Of a stretch of 64,000 bases of DNA, positions 51,680 through 62,636 are shown piece after piece. Origin of the DNA: Coenobita brevimanus. Its lineage: Eukaryota > Arthropoda > Malacostraca > Decapoda > Coenobitidae. The DNA lies in assembly GCA_032717465.1 (NCBI GenBank), contig JAVRFU010003696.1, positions 497,979 to 561,978 on the forward strand, in the 5' to 3' direction. Numbering within the stretch: the first letter of the stretch is position 1; each line of letters begins with the position of its first letter. A program made the position numbers and the translations under genes. The notes under the pieces were generated by a model. It saw only the letters and a list, made by a program, of their open reading frames with translations, was not told the DNA's origin and did no database searches.

Positions 51680-52390
51680 GTAGATTCGCGTGGCCATGTG
51701 GAATGTGAGAGGTGTGAATGAGGAGAGCAAGAGGGTGGAAGTGGCGAATGTGTTCAGGAGTGCAAGATATTCCTTGATGGCACTGTGTGAAACAAAAATG
51801 AAAGGATGTGAGCTGGAGGAGTGGGAGGGTGTGAAATAAGTAAGATCGGGCATGAATGGGTAAGGAAGATGCAGGGAAGGAGTTGCTTTTTTGATGAATG
51901 AAATGTGGCAGAACTGAATAAGAGATTACAAATGTGTCAGCTGGAGATCTATGTATGTCAACTTCAAGTTTCAGTAGGTGAAAGTGGCAGTAATTGTAGC
52001 TTATGCACCGTGTGATGACGAGTGAGAGAGAGAAAGACAGATTTTGGGATGAGCTGGATGAAGCAATGGGAGAAATGCCCAGGAGCTATAAAGTGATCGT
52101 AACGGGCGATATGAATAGATGGAACGGGGATCATGTTGAAAGGAGCCTGATTGATTGCGTGCTCGTGGAGAGGTCGATGATGGGAATGGTTGATGATACG
52201 AGGGTAGCGAGAGGACGATGTGGAGTTTCTGTCAGATCATATGACAGTGGTGTGCAAGATCAAGCTGAAACAAGTGAGGTGGACCAGGTGAGAGAGGAGC
52301 AGTCAGGGAGAAGACTGAAAGTCGAGACGCTGAGGATCAAAGAAATGGCAGATGAATACAGGACCAAAGTAGGGGAGGAGTTAGAATAAG
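51680..52390 (+). pseudogene. APE-type endonuclease of RTE-like family A
   Basis: This domain nicks target DNA to prime reverse transcription. Blocks: RVAMWNVRGVNEESKRVE (first Asn/Arg block), ALCETKMKG (catalytic Glu in ETK), VIVAYAPCDDE (in a second frame) and VIVTGDMNRWNGDH (GDxN metal site). The SDH region is reduced to VSVRSYDSG. Stops near 51838 and 51918, and a deletion between the GDMN and SDH regions, inactivate it. This is the only RTE endonuclease in the window. Confidence 0.7.
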
Positions 52391-52689
52391 TGAATTGGAA
52401 TGAAATGGATCTAGACAGCTTGTGGAATGCATATAAGGATTGCATTGTTAGGAATGCAAGGATCTAGACAGCTTGTGGAATGCATATAGGGATTGCATAG
52501 TTAGGAATGCAAAAGCAGTGTGTGGTGTGGCAAGGGTAACAAACAAACAAGAAAGGTATGGCGTGGTGGTTTGAAAAGGTTAAGAGAGCAGTGGAGGAAA
52601 AGAGGAAGAAGTGGCTAGAGAGGTTACAGAACAGGAGTTCAGTTGAATAAGAACTGAATATATTGAGAGAAGCAGCACAAAAAGAGACA

Positions 52690-54310
52690 AGTGAAGAGGA
52701 AAAAGGAGAAGGTAAATGATGATCTAAGAAGAAAAATGAATGAAAATTACTCTGAAAATAGGAAGTTATTCTGGAAAGAGGTGCAGAAATGTAGAAGTGA
52801 CAGCAGAAAGAAATGTCAAAGTGTGAAGGACGTAAGTGGTATATTATTGACACACTGGAATGAAGTAAGGACCAGGAGGGAAGAGTATTTGGTAAGTCTG
52901 ATGAATGTGAATGGAGAGAGCAAAGCGACAATTAACATGACTGGTTTTGGGGGGTGTACAGAGAAGGAATGCAGCGCCAGGAAACGTTGCACTTGCAAAG
53001 GTGAAGAACGCTGTGAAGTGGCTGAAAAATGGGAAAGCAGTTGGAGTTGATGAGGTGTATACAGAGATGAAAAAGTGTAGTGAAGAGAGCAGAATGAAGT
53101 GCTTGTTGGGGATATGTAAGAAGGCATGGATGAGCGAAACTGTGCCAGCAGAGTGGAAAAAAGCAGTTATTGTACCCCTGTACAAAAGTGAAGGTGAGTG
53201 AAGTGAGTGCAAGAATTTTTGTGGCATAAGTTATTGAGTGTTGTAGGGGAGGTATATGGAAGAATTATTGTAGAGAAAGTAAGAGAGAGTTGTCAGAAGT
53301 CCTAGTGAGTGATGAACAGGGTGGCTTTAGGAGTGGCAGAGGATGTGTGGATCAAATATTTTCAGTGAGACAGATAGTGGAGAAGGCTTGTGAGAAGGAC
53401 TATAAGGTGTTTATGGCATTTATGGATCTGGAAAAAGCATTCAACAAAGAAGACAGAGAAGGACTGTGGAAGGTCTTGCGCATGTGCGGTGTAGATGGTA
53501 AGCTGCTAGGTGCCGTCACGAGTTTTAATGAAGGTAGTGAAGCATGTGTAAGGGTAAATGGGCATCGAAGTGGATGGTTCACAATCGGTGTGGGCATGCA
53601 AAAAGGTTGTGTGATGTCCCCATGATTGTTAAATATATATATGGATGAGGTGATGAGAGAAGTAAAAACACGAGTAATGGAAAGAGGGACTGTGGTGGTA
53701 GTGAATGGTGATGGATGGAATATCTCAAATTTGTAGTATGCTGATGATGCAGTGCTACTTCCAAACCCCGGACATGAGCTTGGTAGTCTAATTCAGAATT
53801 GTGCTGATGTCTGTGAGTGTCGTGCCTTGAGGGTAAATGTAGAAAAGAGTAAAGTGATAGTCTCCCAGTGTGATGTTACAGTGAATGGAGAGAGACTGGA
53901 ATTGGTGAGAGTTCAAATACCTGGGTACAGTGATAGAAAAGAGAGGAAAATCTGCTGAATTGGAAAGTAGTGGGACACAAGGAAGGAAAGTAGCTGGTGC
54001 AATGAAGGCCTTGACGTGAAACAGAGGCTTGAGTGCTGCAGCTGAGTGATGCATACATGAAGGAGTGTTAGTGCCAACTTTAACATATGGGTGTAAGAGT
54101 ACGGTGTGGCATGAAAATGAAAAGCCAAGAGTGAGAGCAGTAGAGATGTGACTGCTGAGGAATGTATGTGGAGTAAAGAGACTGGACAGGATATGAAATA
54201 ATGTGATTCGTGAAAGGTGCGGAGTGAGGAAGTCTGTGAACACCAGAATCGAAGAGAGTGTACCGAGATGGCATGGTCATCTGGAAAGAATGGATAACCA
54301 CAGGGTGGTG
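52690..54310 (+). pseudogene. RT of RTE-like family A, long copy
   Basis: The linker (HWNEVRTRREEYLVSLMN, KVKNAVKWLKNGKAVGVDEVYTEM) precedes VPAEWKKAVIVPLYKSEG and DEQGGFRSGRGCVDQIFSVRQI. Then follow KVFMAFMDLEKAFNKEDREGLW (motif A), GVGMQKGCVMSP (motif B, then a stop at about 53624) and YADDAVLLPN (motif C with both Asp intact, about 53736-53765, just after a TAG). Frames change near 52950 and 53290. A duplicated segment of about 50 bp lies at 52408-52512 (GGATCTAGACAGCTTGTGGA twice). Confidence 0.8.
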
Positions 54311-54316
54311 AAAAAG

Positions 54317-55405
54317 ATATCTATCTATCTATCTATATACCTAGGCTGCTTCTCCCAAGGAAAGGGAGGTAGCCGAGACAGGACGACTCACTCTCCATTT
54401 ACTCATCCATTCAAACACATTCATTCGCATCTTAGCCCCAAAGGGGAGAATGGACAGATCCTCACCGCATCACACCGCACAAGGGTCAACTGCGCAATGC
54501 AATCAGTGACATCCGCAGCAGGGCCCGACAGCAGAACTGGTTTACCCCTGCCACATCATAACAGACCCATCCCCTTACCCGCACCTGACCTGACTAGCTG
54601 ATCAGACCAAATGCGGGAGAATATCTCCTCAGGGCTGCGTCATCACTTATTCATTCACAATTTCTCTCCATTTATTTCTGTCACGCACAGCCACTCTTCC
54701 TTGCTCAACAGACATCCCTCTCGCATCCAGCGCTCTCTTCACACTGTCCATCCATCCTATTCGTGGTCTCCCTCTCAGCCTTACACCTCTCACATCAGAT
54801 CTAGTTATCTTTTTCACCAATCGTTCATTATCCATTCTCTCCATATGCCCAAACCATTGCAACACCCTCTGCTCAACTCTACCAGCCATCTCCCGAACAA
54901 CTCCAGGTCTCCTTCGCACTTCATCATTTCGCACTCGATCCATACGCGTCACTCCACACATACTCCTCAGACATCTCATCTCCATTACATTCAAACTTTT
55001 CCTCTCTGCTACACCCACATTCCATGTTTCAGCCCCATATAATGCAGTTGGTACCACAACACCCTCATACAGCCTTCTCTTTACATCCATTCTAAGCAAA
55101 CGACATTTAAACACTTTTTTCATTCCTCCCAGCACCTTTCCTACTTCATTTATTCTAAACTTCACTTCTGCATCTATTCTTCCATCCACAGCAACATGTG
55201 ACCCTAGATATTTAAAACAATCTACCTCCTCAAGCAACTCACCATTCAAAACTATATTCATCCCCCTACCATTTATCAACCTCGTACACTTCATCACTTT
55301 ACTCTTATTCTCATTTACTTTCAATTTCCTCCTTTCACACACCCTTCCAAACTCCTCTACCAACTGTCTCAATCTCTCCTCTGAATCAGTCACCAGTGCA
55401 CGAGT
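54317..55405 (-). mobile_element. RTE-like LINE family B, nested in family A
   Basis: A 5'-truncated, reverse-oriented insertion ending in (GATA)n at 54319-54340. Its 3' UTR (CTAGGCTGCTTC, GGAGGTAGCCGAGACAGGAC) recurs at 60998-61140. The family A sequence on the two sides is nearly contiguous (..AAAAAGATAT / GAGCAAATTTG.., compare 39135-39155). Confidence 0.85.
54647..55397 (-). pseudogene. C-terminal RT region of RTE-like family B, intact frame
   Basis: About 250 codons without a stop on the minus strand. LRQLVEEFGRVCERRKLKVNENKSKVM lies just after the RT active site, which is itself missing. Then come FKYLGSHVAVDGR, PTALYGAETWNV, NVMEMRCLRSMCGVTRMDRVRNDEVRRR, QRVLQWFGHMERMDNERLVKK and RGRPRIGWMDSVKRAL. 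The uninterrupted frame marks this as the youngest-looking LINE insertion in the window. It cannot be active because everything upstream is absent. Confidence 0.82.
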
Positions 55406-55797
55406 GCACGAGCAAATTTGAAGAAAGGAGGAGGCGAGGTAGGCCAAGGAGAAGGTGGAGGGATATGGTGGATGATAAGTGTGTGAGGAAGAGAGATATG
55501 GAAGTCCGTGAGGCTAGGGAACTGACAAGAGACTGAGCTGGCTAGATGAATGTTGTGAGAAGTGCATGATCAGGGATTTGGCACCACTTTTTAATGTGAC
55601 AGCGTCTGGATTGACTCTTTGGATACGTTTATGTGAAGCTACAGAATGTGTTGAATGGTTTTGGCGTGTCAGATAGAGCCAGAATTCCGAAGGCTTGAAC
55701 AATGAGTGAATGGAAGCGTGGCCCGTTGGGTTGGGCAAATGTAGGTTCTCTGGACGTTGTTACTCCTCATCCTGCCCCAGGGTTGGAAAGGGGGTCC
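55406..55797 (+). mobile_element. RTE-like LINE family A, most complete copy (part 2, 3' end)
   Basis: It resumes GAGCAAATTTGAAGAAAGGA, then RGRPRRRWRDMVDD coding text, and the 3' UTR matching 39260-39535. It ends in (ATG)n at 55799. Confidence 0.85.
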
Positions 55798-55798
55798 A

Positions 55799-55799
55799 A

Positions 55800-55835
<36 letters not shown>

Positions 55836-55880
55836 ATGATGATGATGATGATGACGATTGTTATTATTGTTATTATAATA
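55799..55880. repeat. (ATG)n/(ATT)n microsatellite at the family A tail
   Basis: (GAT)n directly continuous with the LINE 3' end, then ATT units. Confidence 0.9.
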
Positions 55881-56330
55881 TCCCTACGCGACCCCTCACC
55901 AACCACTCACTCAATGTAGTGCTGCTTTGATGTCTGCACTTTCCTCTCTTCCTTCTTTCTTCTTCTTTCATTATTTCCTTCATTCTTTCCTCTTCCTTCT
56001 CCCTATAGGTGACTCTGCACTGAGTGACAAGCCAAATGGTTTCCTTTACACCTGGAAACCATTTACTATGCTGGGTGATAACCATATAACCAAATTATGG
56101 CACCTGGTGGTTTAGTGGGTAATTAAGGTGCTCCAATCAGATTGAGCCGGTGCATGTTTATATCCAAGGAATGATTAGGGTTTATTGTTGGGGTTTATTG
56201 CCACTCAAGGATGTGAGGCTGGTCACTCTCATCTTAAATGCCAGGACCAGCTTGCCTAGCCCCTGGCTCCTACATTTCTCGTGGGGTGACATTGGATTGG
56301 TTGATGGATGAATGGATGGATTGTTATTAT
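55862..56330 (+). mobile_element. SINE-like family T2, complete copy
   Basis: Colinear with 41310-41745. Box A-like TGGTTTAGTGGG lies at about 56107-56118 and GTTTATATCC at 56155-56164. A 17-bp local duplication (GGGTTTATTG twice near 56180-56200) is present. It ends in (GGAT)n. Confidence 0.7.
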
Positions 56331-56740
56331 AAAATTTTATTTTTGTTACTACTTCTGCTACTATTACTACTGCTAATATTTTTTTTCACTTAAGATCACC
56401 TCCATCCATATTTTATATTATAGTGTGAAGATCAGTACCAATCTTCATAATACAAGGCCCCATTTGGAGTTGTAATGTGAAGTACCGGTACTACTGCTAC
56501 TACTGCTCTTACTATTACTACTACTACTACTATACTACAATTGTTATTGGCACCATAACAATTTTCATACTACAGACGAATCTCATACATGATAATACCG
56601 TACATGAGAGAGAGAGAGAGAGTTTAATATACATATCCCAGGCCTGTTATTTTCTTGAACTAAATAACTTTTCCAGGATGAAAGGCCTCATCAACTCTGC
56701 TTAATTTTTACAGTAAAATATTCACGGGTCCAGAAAGATG
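56331..56740. other. No gene recognised
   Basis: AT-rich with CTACTA triplets (56490-56535) and (AG)n at 56607-56623. Confidence 0.6.
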
Positions 56741-56769
56741 ACGGTAATATTTGGAGAGAGAAAAAGGGG

Positions 56770-56940
56770 TTGTGGGGTGGTGGTGATTATGATGACGTTG
56801 ATGATGGTAACAATTATTATAAAGCTGCTGCAGCTGCTGGTGATGAAGATGATAATGATGATGGTAATGATGATAATGATCCTTCTGCCACTGCTGCTGC
56901 TGTTGTTGTTGTTGCTGCTGATGATGATGATGATGGTTGA
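56770..56940. repeat. (GAT)n/(TGC)n trinucleotide mixture
   Basis: GATGAT, AATGAT and GCTGCTGTT triplets. Confidence 0.85.
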
Positions 56941-56999
56941 ACAGTAACATTAGGAGTGACACTAAAGAAAGGAACAAGGAATGATGAGAAACATGAAGA

Positions 57000-58189
57000 G
57001 AGACCTAGCAATGACTCGAAGAGACTGGAGGAGGGATTGGAGAGGGAAGAGAGGAGGGGAAGAAAGAACAGAGGAGGAGGGAAAAGGGAGGGGACTCGAG
57101 AAAGAAGAATAGGATGAATGATGAGAAATGTGAGGGGAGGAGAGACTAAAGGGAAGGAAGAGAGAAAGGGTAGAAAGAGAGGAGGGGGAGGAAGAGAGGA
57201 GTGACAGGAGGAAAAGAGGGAAAGGTAGATAAGGAGGGGAAAGAGAGAAAGGAAGCAAGTGAGAACAGGAAGAAAGAGAGGAGAGAAACAAGTGAGAAGA
57301 GGAAGAAAGAGAGGAGGTAAGCAATAGAACAGGGGGAGGATGAGAGGATAGATGGGGAAGGAAGGGAGAGAGGAGGGAGAGGAAGAAAGGATTGAGTGAG
57401 AGAGGAGGAAATGAAGAAGGAGAGGAAGAGAGAAAATAAGAAGAGTGTAGGAGAGGAAGCTATGAGATGGATGAAAAAGAGAGAAACGAGAGGAAAAGAG
57501 TGGGAGAGGAAAAAAGAAGTGTGAGGAAGAAACTGGCAGAATTGGAGAGGTGCGGAAGATGAGAGACTCAGGCTAGGAGGAATAGAGAAGGGGGACGACG
57601 AGAGGAGAGGAATGGAGAAAGAGAAGGGGTAGGGAGCGAGCTGAGGGAGGAAAAGGGTTAAGAAGGGAAGAGACGAGGAAATGAATGGATCAGAGGTAGA
57701 GGTGAGGAAGAGAAGAAAGAGGGGCGGCACGAAGAGATACGAGGGCAAGGGGGAAAGGAATGAATGGAAGAGATAGCGAAGGAAAATCGAAAGGAGGGGG
57801 ATGGAGAGGTGATAGAGGGAGGGAGCGCACAGGAATGGAGGGAGGGAGGGAGAGAACAGGGACGGAGGGAGGGAGGGAGGGAGGGAGAGAACAGGGACGG
57901 AGGGAGGGAGAGAACAGGGATGGAGGGAGGGAGGGAGAGAACAGGGATGGAGGAGAGGAGAGAGGAAGATAAGAGAAATGGTGGGAAGAAGGGAGAGAAC
58001 GGAGCGGGGATATAAAGGGAGGACGGGAGAGAGGAGAGAAAATAAGAATGGAGAGAAGATAAGAAAACAGACAGAAGGAAAGGAGGGAAGACTAAAGGGG
58101 AGAGAGAGGAGAGGCAGGATAATGGTGGGAAAGTTGAAAACAGGAAACAGGAAAAGGAGAGGAGATAGAAGGAAGTAGAGACAGAAACC

Positions 58190-58190
<1 letters not shown>
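57000..58190 (+). repeat. About 1.2-kb purine-rich tract
   Basis: The plus strand is almost entirely A and G (GGAGGAGGGAAAAGG-like) with few pyrimidines. GAGGGAGGGAGAGAACAGGGA recurs at 57838-57950. Frames on either strand are low-complexity. Confidence 0.9.
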
Positions 58191-58192
<2 letters not shown>

Positions 58193-58226
<34 letters not shown>

Positions 58227-58288
58227 TAAAGGACACGTATTGTTGACACCCAGACCCGGTACACAACACTGTACCCAGTCCGCGGTGC

Positions 58289-58334
<46 letters not shown>

Positions 58335-58340
58335 CACACA
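58193..58340. repeat. (GA)n and (CA)n microsatellites
   Basis: (GA)n 58193-58224 and (CA)n 58291-58341, with 66 bp between. Confidence 0.95.
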
Positions 58341-58344
58341 CTGT

Positions 58345-58565
58345 AAAAAACTGCATAAAAAGAGAGACAACAAAGACGTAAGGAAATTTAGTTTCCCAAA
58401 TAGGGCAATTGATCAGTGGAATGCACTACCGAAGGAAATAGTGTGTGCCAAAAAATTCATAAATTTAAGGATATGTACGATAAATATGGTTTAAGACACG
58501 GGACAGTACGAGCTTGACTCATTCCTGTAAAGATACAATTAGGTAAGAACAATTAGGTAAGAACA
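58345..58565 (+). mobile_element. LINE C-terminus and 3' end (family E)
   Basis: The frame reads DVRKFSFPNRAIDQWNALPKEIV, the R-x-W-N-x-L-P C-terminal block of CR1/Jockey-like LINEs. The UTR follows, with CTTGACTCATTCCTGTAAAGATACAATTAGGTAAGAAC; the last 15 bases are repeated in tandem as the tail. Confidence 0.7.
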
Positions 58566-58639
58566 AACATATACTAACAGGCAAAACTTGGAATGTGACA
58601 TCCGTAGACTGTCAGGCAGCAAGATTTTCTCATAGCGAA

Positions 58640-59080
58640 TTTATAGCTGATCGAAAGTTAGGTTAGGTCACTTTGGGCAGGGTTTGGTCTGATTAGATAA
58701 TTTTTGGTTGGGTTGGGTTCAGATCGACTAGATATACACGGATTAGGTTAGATTGCTTTAGAATAGGTCGGTTTTGATATATTTTGGGTTGGGTTCTATT
58801 GGGTTGGGTTAGGCTGGGTTAGGTTCGGTTGGATTTGGTCATTTGAGGCTTGACTGGGTTTCGTTAGGACGGGTATGGTATGGTTAAGTGAGACTGGGTA
58901 GGATTAGGCAGGGTTACATGCGGTTAGGCTGCGTCAGAATTAGTTAGCTTAGGTAGGGAGGTTACGTGAGATAGTGAGGTTAAATACAATTAGACTGGGT
59001 TAGGTGAGGTTGTTAGATTAGTTTGGGTTATTTTAGGTTGAATTAGGTCATTCGAGGTTAGGCAGGGTTCAGTTCCAGCA
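58640..59080 (+). repeat. Degenerate TTAGG/TTGGG-rich region
   Basis: GGTTAGG, GGGTTAGG and GGTTGGGTT occur dozens of times without strict periodicity, all G-rich on the plus strand. It resembles decayed arthropod-type telomere repeat. Confidence 0.65.
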
Positions 59081-59330
59081 AATATGGATAGGTTAGTCGA
59101 GACTGGCCTAAAATAAGACTCAGAAAACGTTATAAACACAACCCCCTCCTCCCATCTGATTCTGTGACCTACGTCTTGGCTTCAGTCTTTCTCTCCCTAT
59201 TTCACTCTCTCGTAAAAGTCTTGGTCCCTGTCGAAACGCCTAAATTTACTGCACTGTCAAAGTGGTTTATGCATTGCGGTCTTTTGTTGGTCGGTCCTTC
59301 CAAAGTCAAGTATCGCGGAGGTGGACGTGG
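59081..59330. other. No gene recognised
   Basis: Short unique stretch before (GT)n. Confidence 0.5.
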
Positions 59331-59332
<2 letters not shown>

Positions 59333-59365
<33 letters not shown>

Positions 59366-59410
59366 TGCGTGTGTGCGCGCGCGCGCGTGTAGTTGTGCGT
59401 GTGTGTTTCG
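59333..59410. repeat. (GT)n/(GC)n microsatellite
   Basis: GT units, then GCGCGCGC, then GT. Confidence 0.95.
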
Positions 59411-59504
59411 TGTTCCATGTATTTTCTGTTTCTTGTGTTCCGATTTAAGTCTGTTTTATATATTTTGTTTGTGCTTTGTGTTACTGCAGATTTATGTGCT
59501 TGAA

Positions 59505-59650
59505 TTGAGAGGTATATGAGGGAGGGGGGCGTGAGTTGGGCGGAGGGTAGTCAAATGGTGGGTGACAGAGCGACTTGGAGGCGTTTTGTCTGCGGCCACC
59601 ATTTGCGGGATTAGGGCGTCGGGCTATAGACAGATAGATAGATAGATGTT
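59505..59650 (+). mobile_element. RTE-like LINE family C, 3' end
   Basis: AATTGAGAGGTATATGAGGG, GGGTGACAGAGCGACTTGGA, GGCCACCATTTGCGGGATTA and GGGCGTCGGGCTATAGACAG, then (GATA)n. It closely matches 45630-45770. Confidence 0.82.
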
Positions 59651-59814
59651 TCGTGTGACTGAAGGTGAACTGCTTAAGAGCAGTACCTTTTATAGTAACG
59701 ATTATTTCTTCCTGAATACAGCAAATGTTTTTAGTGTATTTCGCTCTCTGGATGATTGTATAAGATCTTCTTGGAAAGTACTAGAATTACAAAGATTGCA
59801 GTCAATACAGTCTT

Positions 59815-60790
59815 ATGCGTGATGAGTGGTATGTGTGGTGTGATGTAGTATGGTGTGTGGTATGGGTATGGTATGGTGTGGTGCTGCGCAGTGGAGTGTG
59901 GTGTGACCAAGGTGAGAGGTATGGTGTGATGTGGGCGGGGTGAGCGGTGATGTGTGATGCTGTTTGGTGCAATGTGTTGTGTTGTGTTGTGGTGTGTTCT
60001 TCTGTGCTGTGGTGTGGTACAATGACATGCGGTTTGGTGCAGTGTGGTGCGTTGCGGTGTGGTGTTTTCAGGTGTGACGTGGTTTAATTTGGTGTGGTTT
60101 GGTGTTTGGTGTGATGTGGTGTTGTACAGTGTGGTATGGTTCAGCGTGGTGTGGCGCAGTGTGGAGTGGTGTGGTGTGACGCGGTGCAGTTCAGTGTGGT
60201 GCGGTTCGGTGTGGTGTGGTGTGGTGTGGTTTGTAGAGTATGATGTGATATGGCTTGGTGTGGTGTGGCTTGGTGCGTTATTGTATGGTGCTGAGCAGTG
60301 TTTTATGGTGTAGTCAGCCTGGTGTGATGTAGTGCACAGTGGCGTGTTGTAGTGTAGTGTGGTGTGGTGTGCTGTAACGGAGCGTGGTGTAGGTCAGTGT
60401 GTTGTATTGTGGTGTCGTGAGGTGGTGTGAGGTATTGTCAGGCGTGGTGAAGTGTAGTGTGGTGAGGAGTGGTGTGGGTTAGTTTGATGTGATGTCGCGT
60501 GATGTGGTGTGGTGCACTGTGGTACAATGGCGTGTGGTGTGGTGTGATGAGTGTGGTGTGATGCGGGTGGTATGAGCGGTGTACTGTGGTAGGATGCTGT
60601 GTGGTGTGGTGAGGCGCTGAGGTGAGTTTAGTGATGTGGTACTGCGCTGAGGCGAGCTTATCCTAGTGGCGTGGTGCCGTGTGGTGTGAGGCAGTGTACT
60701 GTGATGTTGTGTGACAGTCTGGTGTAGTGGTGTGATGTGTGATGCAGTACGATGTGGTGTGGTGTGGTGGGATGCTGTGGTGTAGAGGTG
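59815..60790 (+). repeat. Degenerate (GGTGT)n pentanucleotide satellite, about 1 kb
   Basis: Units GTGTG/GGTGT/GGTGC/GATGT with period 5 over most of the stretch, G-rich on the plus strand. More diverged than the GTAGG array. Confidence 0.85.
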
Positions 60791-60997
60791 TGAGGGTGTG
60801 TGGGAGCCAGCAGGTGTCCACTGTGGCGCGGGACACCAACGGGTTCACCCCCACACTTTACGTTTAAAATAGTCCCCCACCCAGCCTTGGTCACGTTCAG
60901 GGTTCACACACCCCTGAATACAAATACCTTCCTCAAACTTCACAAATCAACATACATACCACACACACAAATACAATATCTACATTTAAACTTAACT

Positions 60998-61140
60998 AAT
61001 CTAGCTATCTATATACCTAGGCTGCTTCCCCCACACAAAGGGAGGTAGCCGAGACAGGACAACACACTCCCAATTTACTCATCCAAACACACTCAATTAT
61101 TCGTATCTTAGACCCAAGGGGGAGAAGGGACAGAGCCTCA
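60998..61140 (-). mobile_element. RTE-like LINE family B, 3' UTR fragment
   Basis: Matches 54325-54470: CTATATACCTAGGCTGCTTC, GGAGGTAGCCGAGACAGGAC, TTTACTCATCCA and TCTTAG.CCCAA.GGGGAGAA. Confidence 0.75.
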
Positions 61141-61895
61141 CTGGATGAACATGTTTACATTTTTAAAGCTCTTAGTGATCTAAAATACCCTCCATATTTT
61201 ATCCACAGAACTAGAAAGAGTGTCACTAAAATACACATGAGTAAATACAAAAAAGAAAAACCTGAGAAAAGAATAATAGTACTCACACCCTATGTAGAGG
61301 ACACTGTTTCTCCCTGTATGAATATGGCAGGAATACAGGTAGTCAGAGCAGGAAATACGACTGTGGGCAAGTTAGTTAGAAAACTAACAAATACGTAAAA
61401 AGAAAAACAAAGCAGGTGTGTATAAAATTCCGTGCAAAGATTGCGAAAAGGTACCGTACATGTGGGAGAGACTTTTAGGGGTTGATAAAAGGTTAAAGGA
61501 AAATAAATATGATATGAGAGTTTTAATCTCAACAATGCTACTGTACAACATGGATTTGATACCGAACATGGAACACTGGAATAAGGCAAAGTTTGTGCTA
61601 CATGAGAGTAATATAACTAAACGTAATGTGTCGAGTCTGCCCATATTGCTGACAGAATAATTTTAATCAGAATAGAGGAATTTATTCACTTGCCAAACCT
61701 TAAGCCCACCATTTAACTAGTGGAAGAGCTAAAATAGGGTAGTTAGTTCTGGTTGTTCAAGAGCATCACGTCAGTATCTTGGAGCTATAAGGCTTGCTGA
61801 AGTCGTTGAATGTAAAAATTATATGCCAATCCTGAAGCTCGTCTTGGCGAAACGTTGAAATAAATTAGGTCCATACTCTGTTGTTACAACCTCAT
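61141..61895 (+). mobile_element. Penelope-like element, 3' part with GIY-YIG-like endonuclease
   Basis: The first frame reads RTRKSVTKIHMSKYKKEKPEKRIIVLTPYVED and VVRAGNTTVGKLVRKL, the linker after RT. After a stop comes AGVYKIPCKDCEKV, then (in a neighbouring frame) VHVGETFR, which together match the GVYKIPC..C...YIGETGR core of the Penelope GIY-YIG nuclease. RLKENKYDMR and HWNKAKFVLHESNITKR follow. The 3' UTR carries CCTGAAGCTCGTCTTGGCGAAACGTTGAAATAAA, typical of Penelope ends. The RT is absent and the frame is broken. Confidence 0.7.
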
Positions 61896-62560
61896 CGGGG
61901 TAATCATAGCTCTCTGTACAGGTTAAGAACTAGACTCACGCTCTTATATCATTTATGACTCAAAATTAGTCCAAGCATAACTTCCTGATTTTTGGCACAC
62001 TCTCCACGGGGTAGCCTGTACATGTGAGTGAGGGGAGAACCTATGAATATATGCATCTGGTGGAGAGAGGACATAGGGTATAGAACCATGTGAGAAATTC
62101 GGGGCGATAAATGTATTACGAAGAACGAGCTCCAACTTTTTACTTCTTTCGTTTCGCTACTGGCTTCACCGTCCAACTATTTTCTGTCACTGAACATGTG
62201 TGTCACGTTCTGGCAATTCTAACTAACCTAGAATATCCTGCCTCGTTTTTTCCCTCCCTCTCTCTCTCTCTCTCTCTCTCTTTCTCCTGGGAGTTGCCTG
62301 TATGTCTGTCCAACTACCTCTCTAAATGCTGCAGACCACTGCCGTCGTATTATAAGTTGTTTTAGTGATGTCGTAGCATATCTACTTTAGTGATTTACTC
62401 TGCACATCACACCTCAACTGCATTAATATATACTACTAATGCAATTGTGTTGATATTAAAGCAACACAAATAACAAAGAAGATAATGTCATAGTGTAGCG
62501 GGCCAAACAGATCACCAAGAAACGTGTGCTACAAAGCTGGAGTGCCATTTAGAGTACGGT

Positions 62561-62636
<76 letters not shown>

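Larger units (their letters stand above)
51625..54316 (+). mobile_element. RTE-like LINE family A, most complete copy (part 1)
   Basis: Contains endonuclease, linker and RT, interrupted at 54317 by a reverse-oriented family B LINE and resumed at 55406-55797. About 3.1 kb of element sequence in all. Confidence 0.85.

Noticed and set aside
57146..58356. Long Ser/Leu/Pro-rich minus frames, apparently membrane-like
   Set aside because: They are antisense of the purine tract; hydrophobicity follows from the base composition.
61949..62176. Open frame of 75 codons on the minus strand as a host exon
   Set aside because: No acceptor/donor pair of good quality and no recognised domain.
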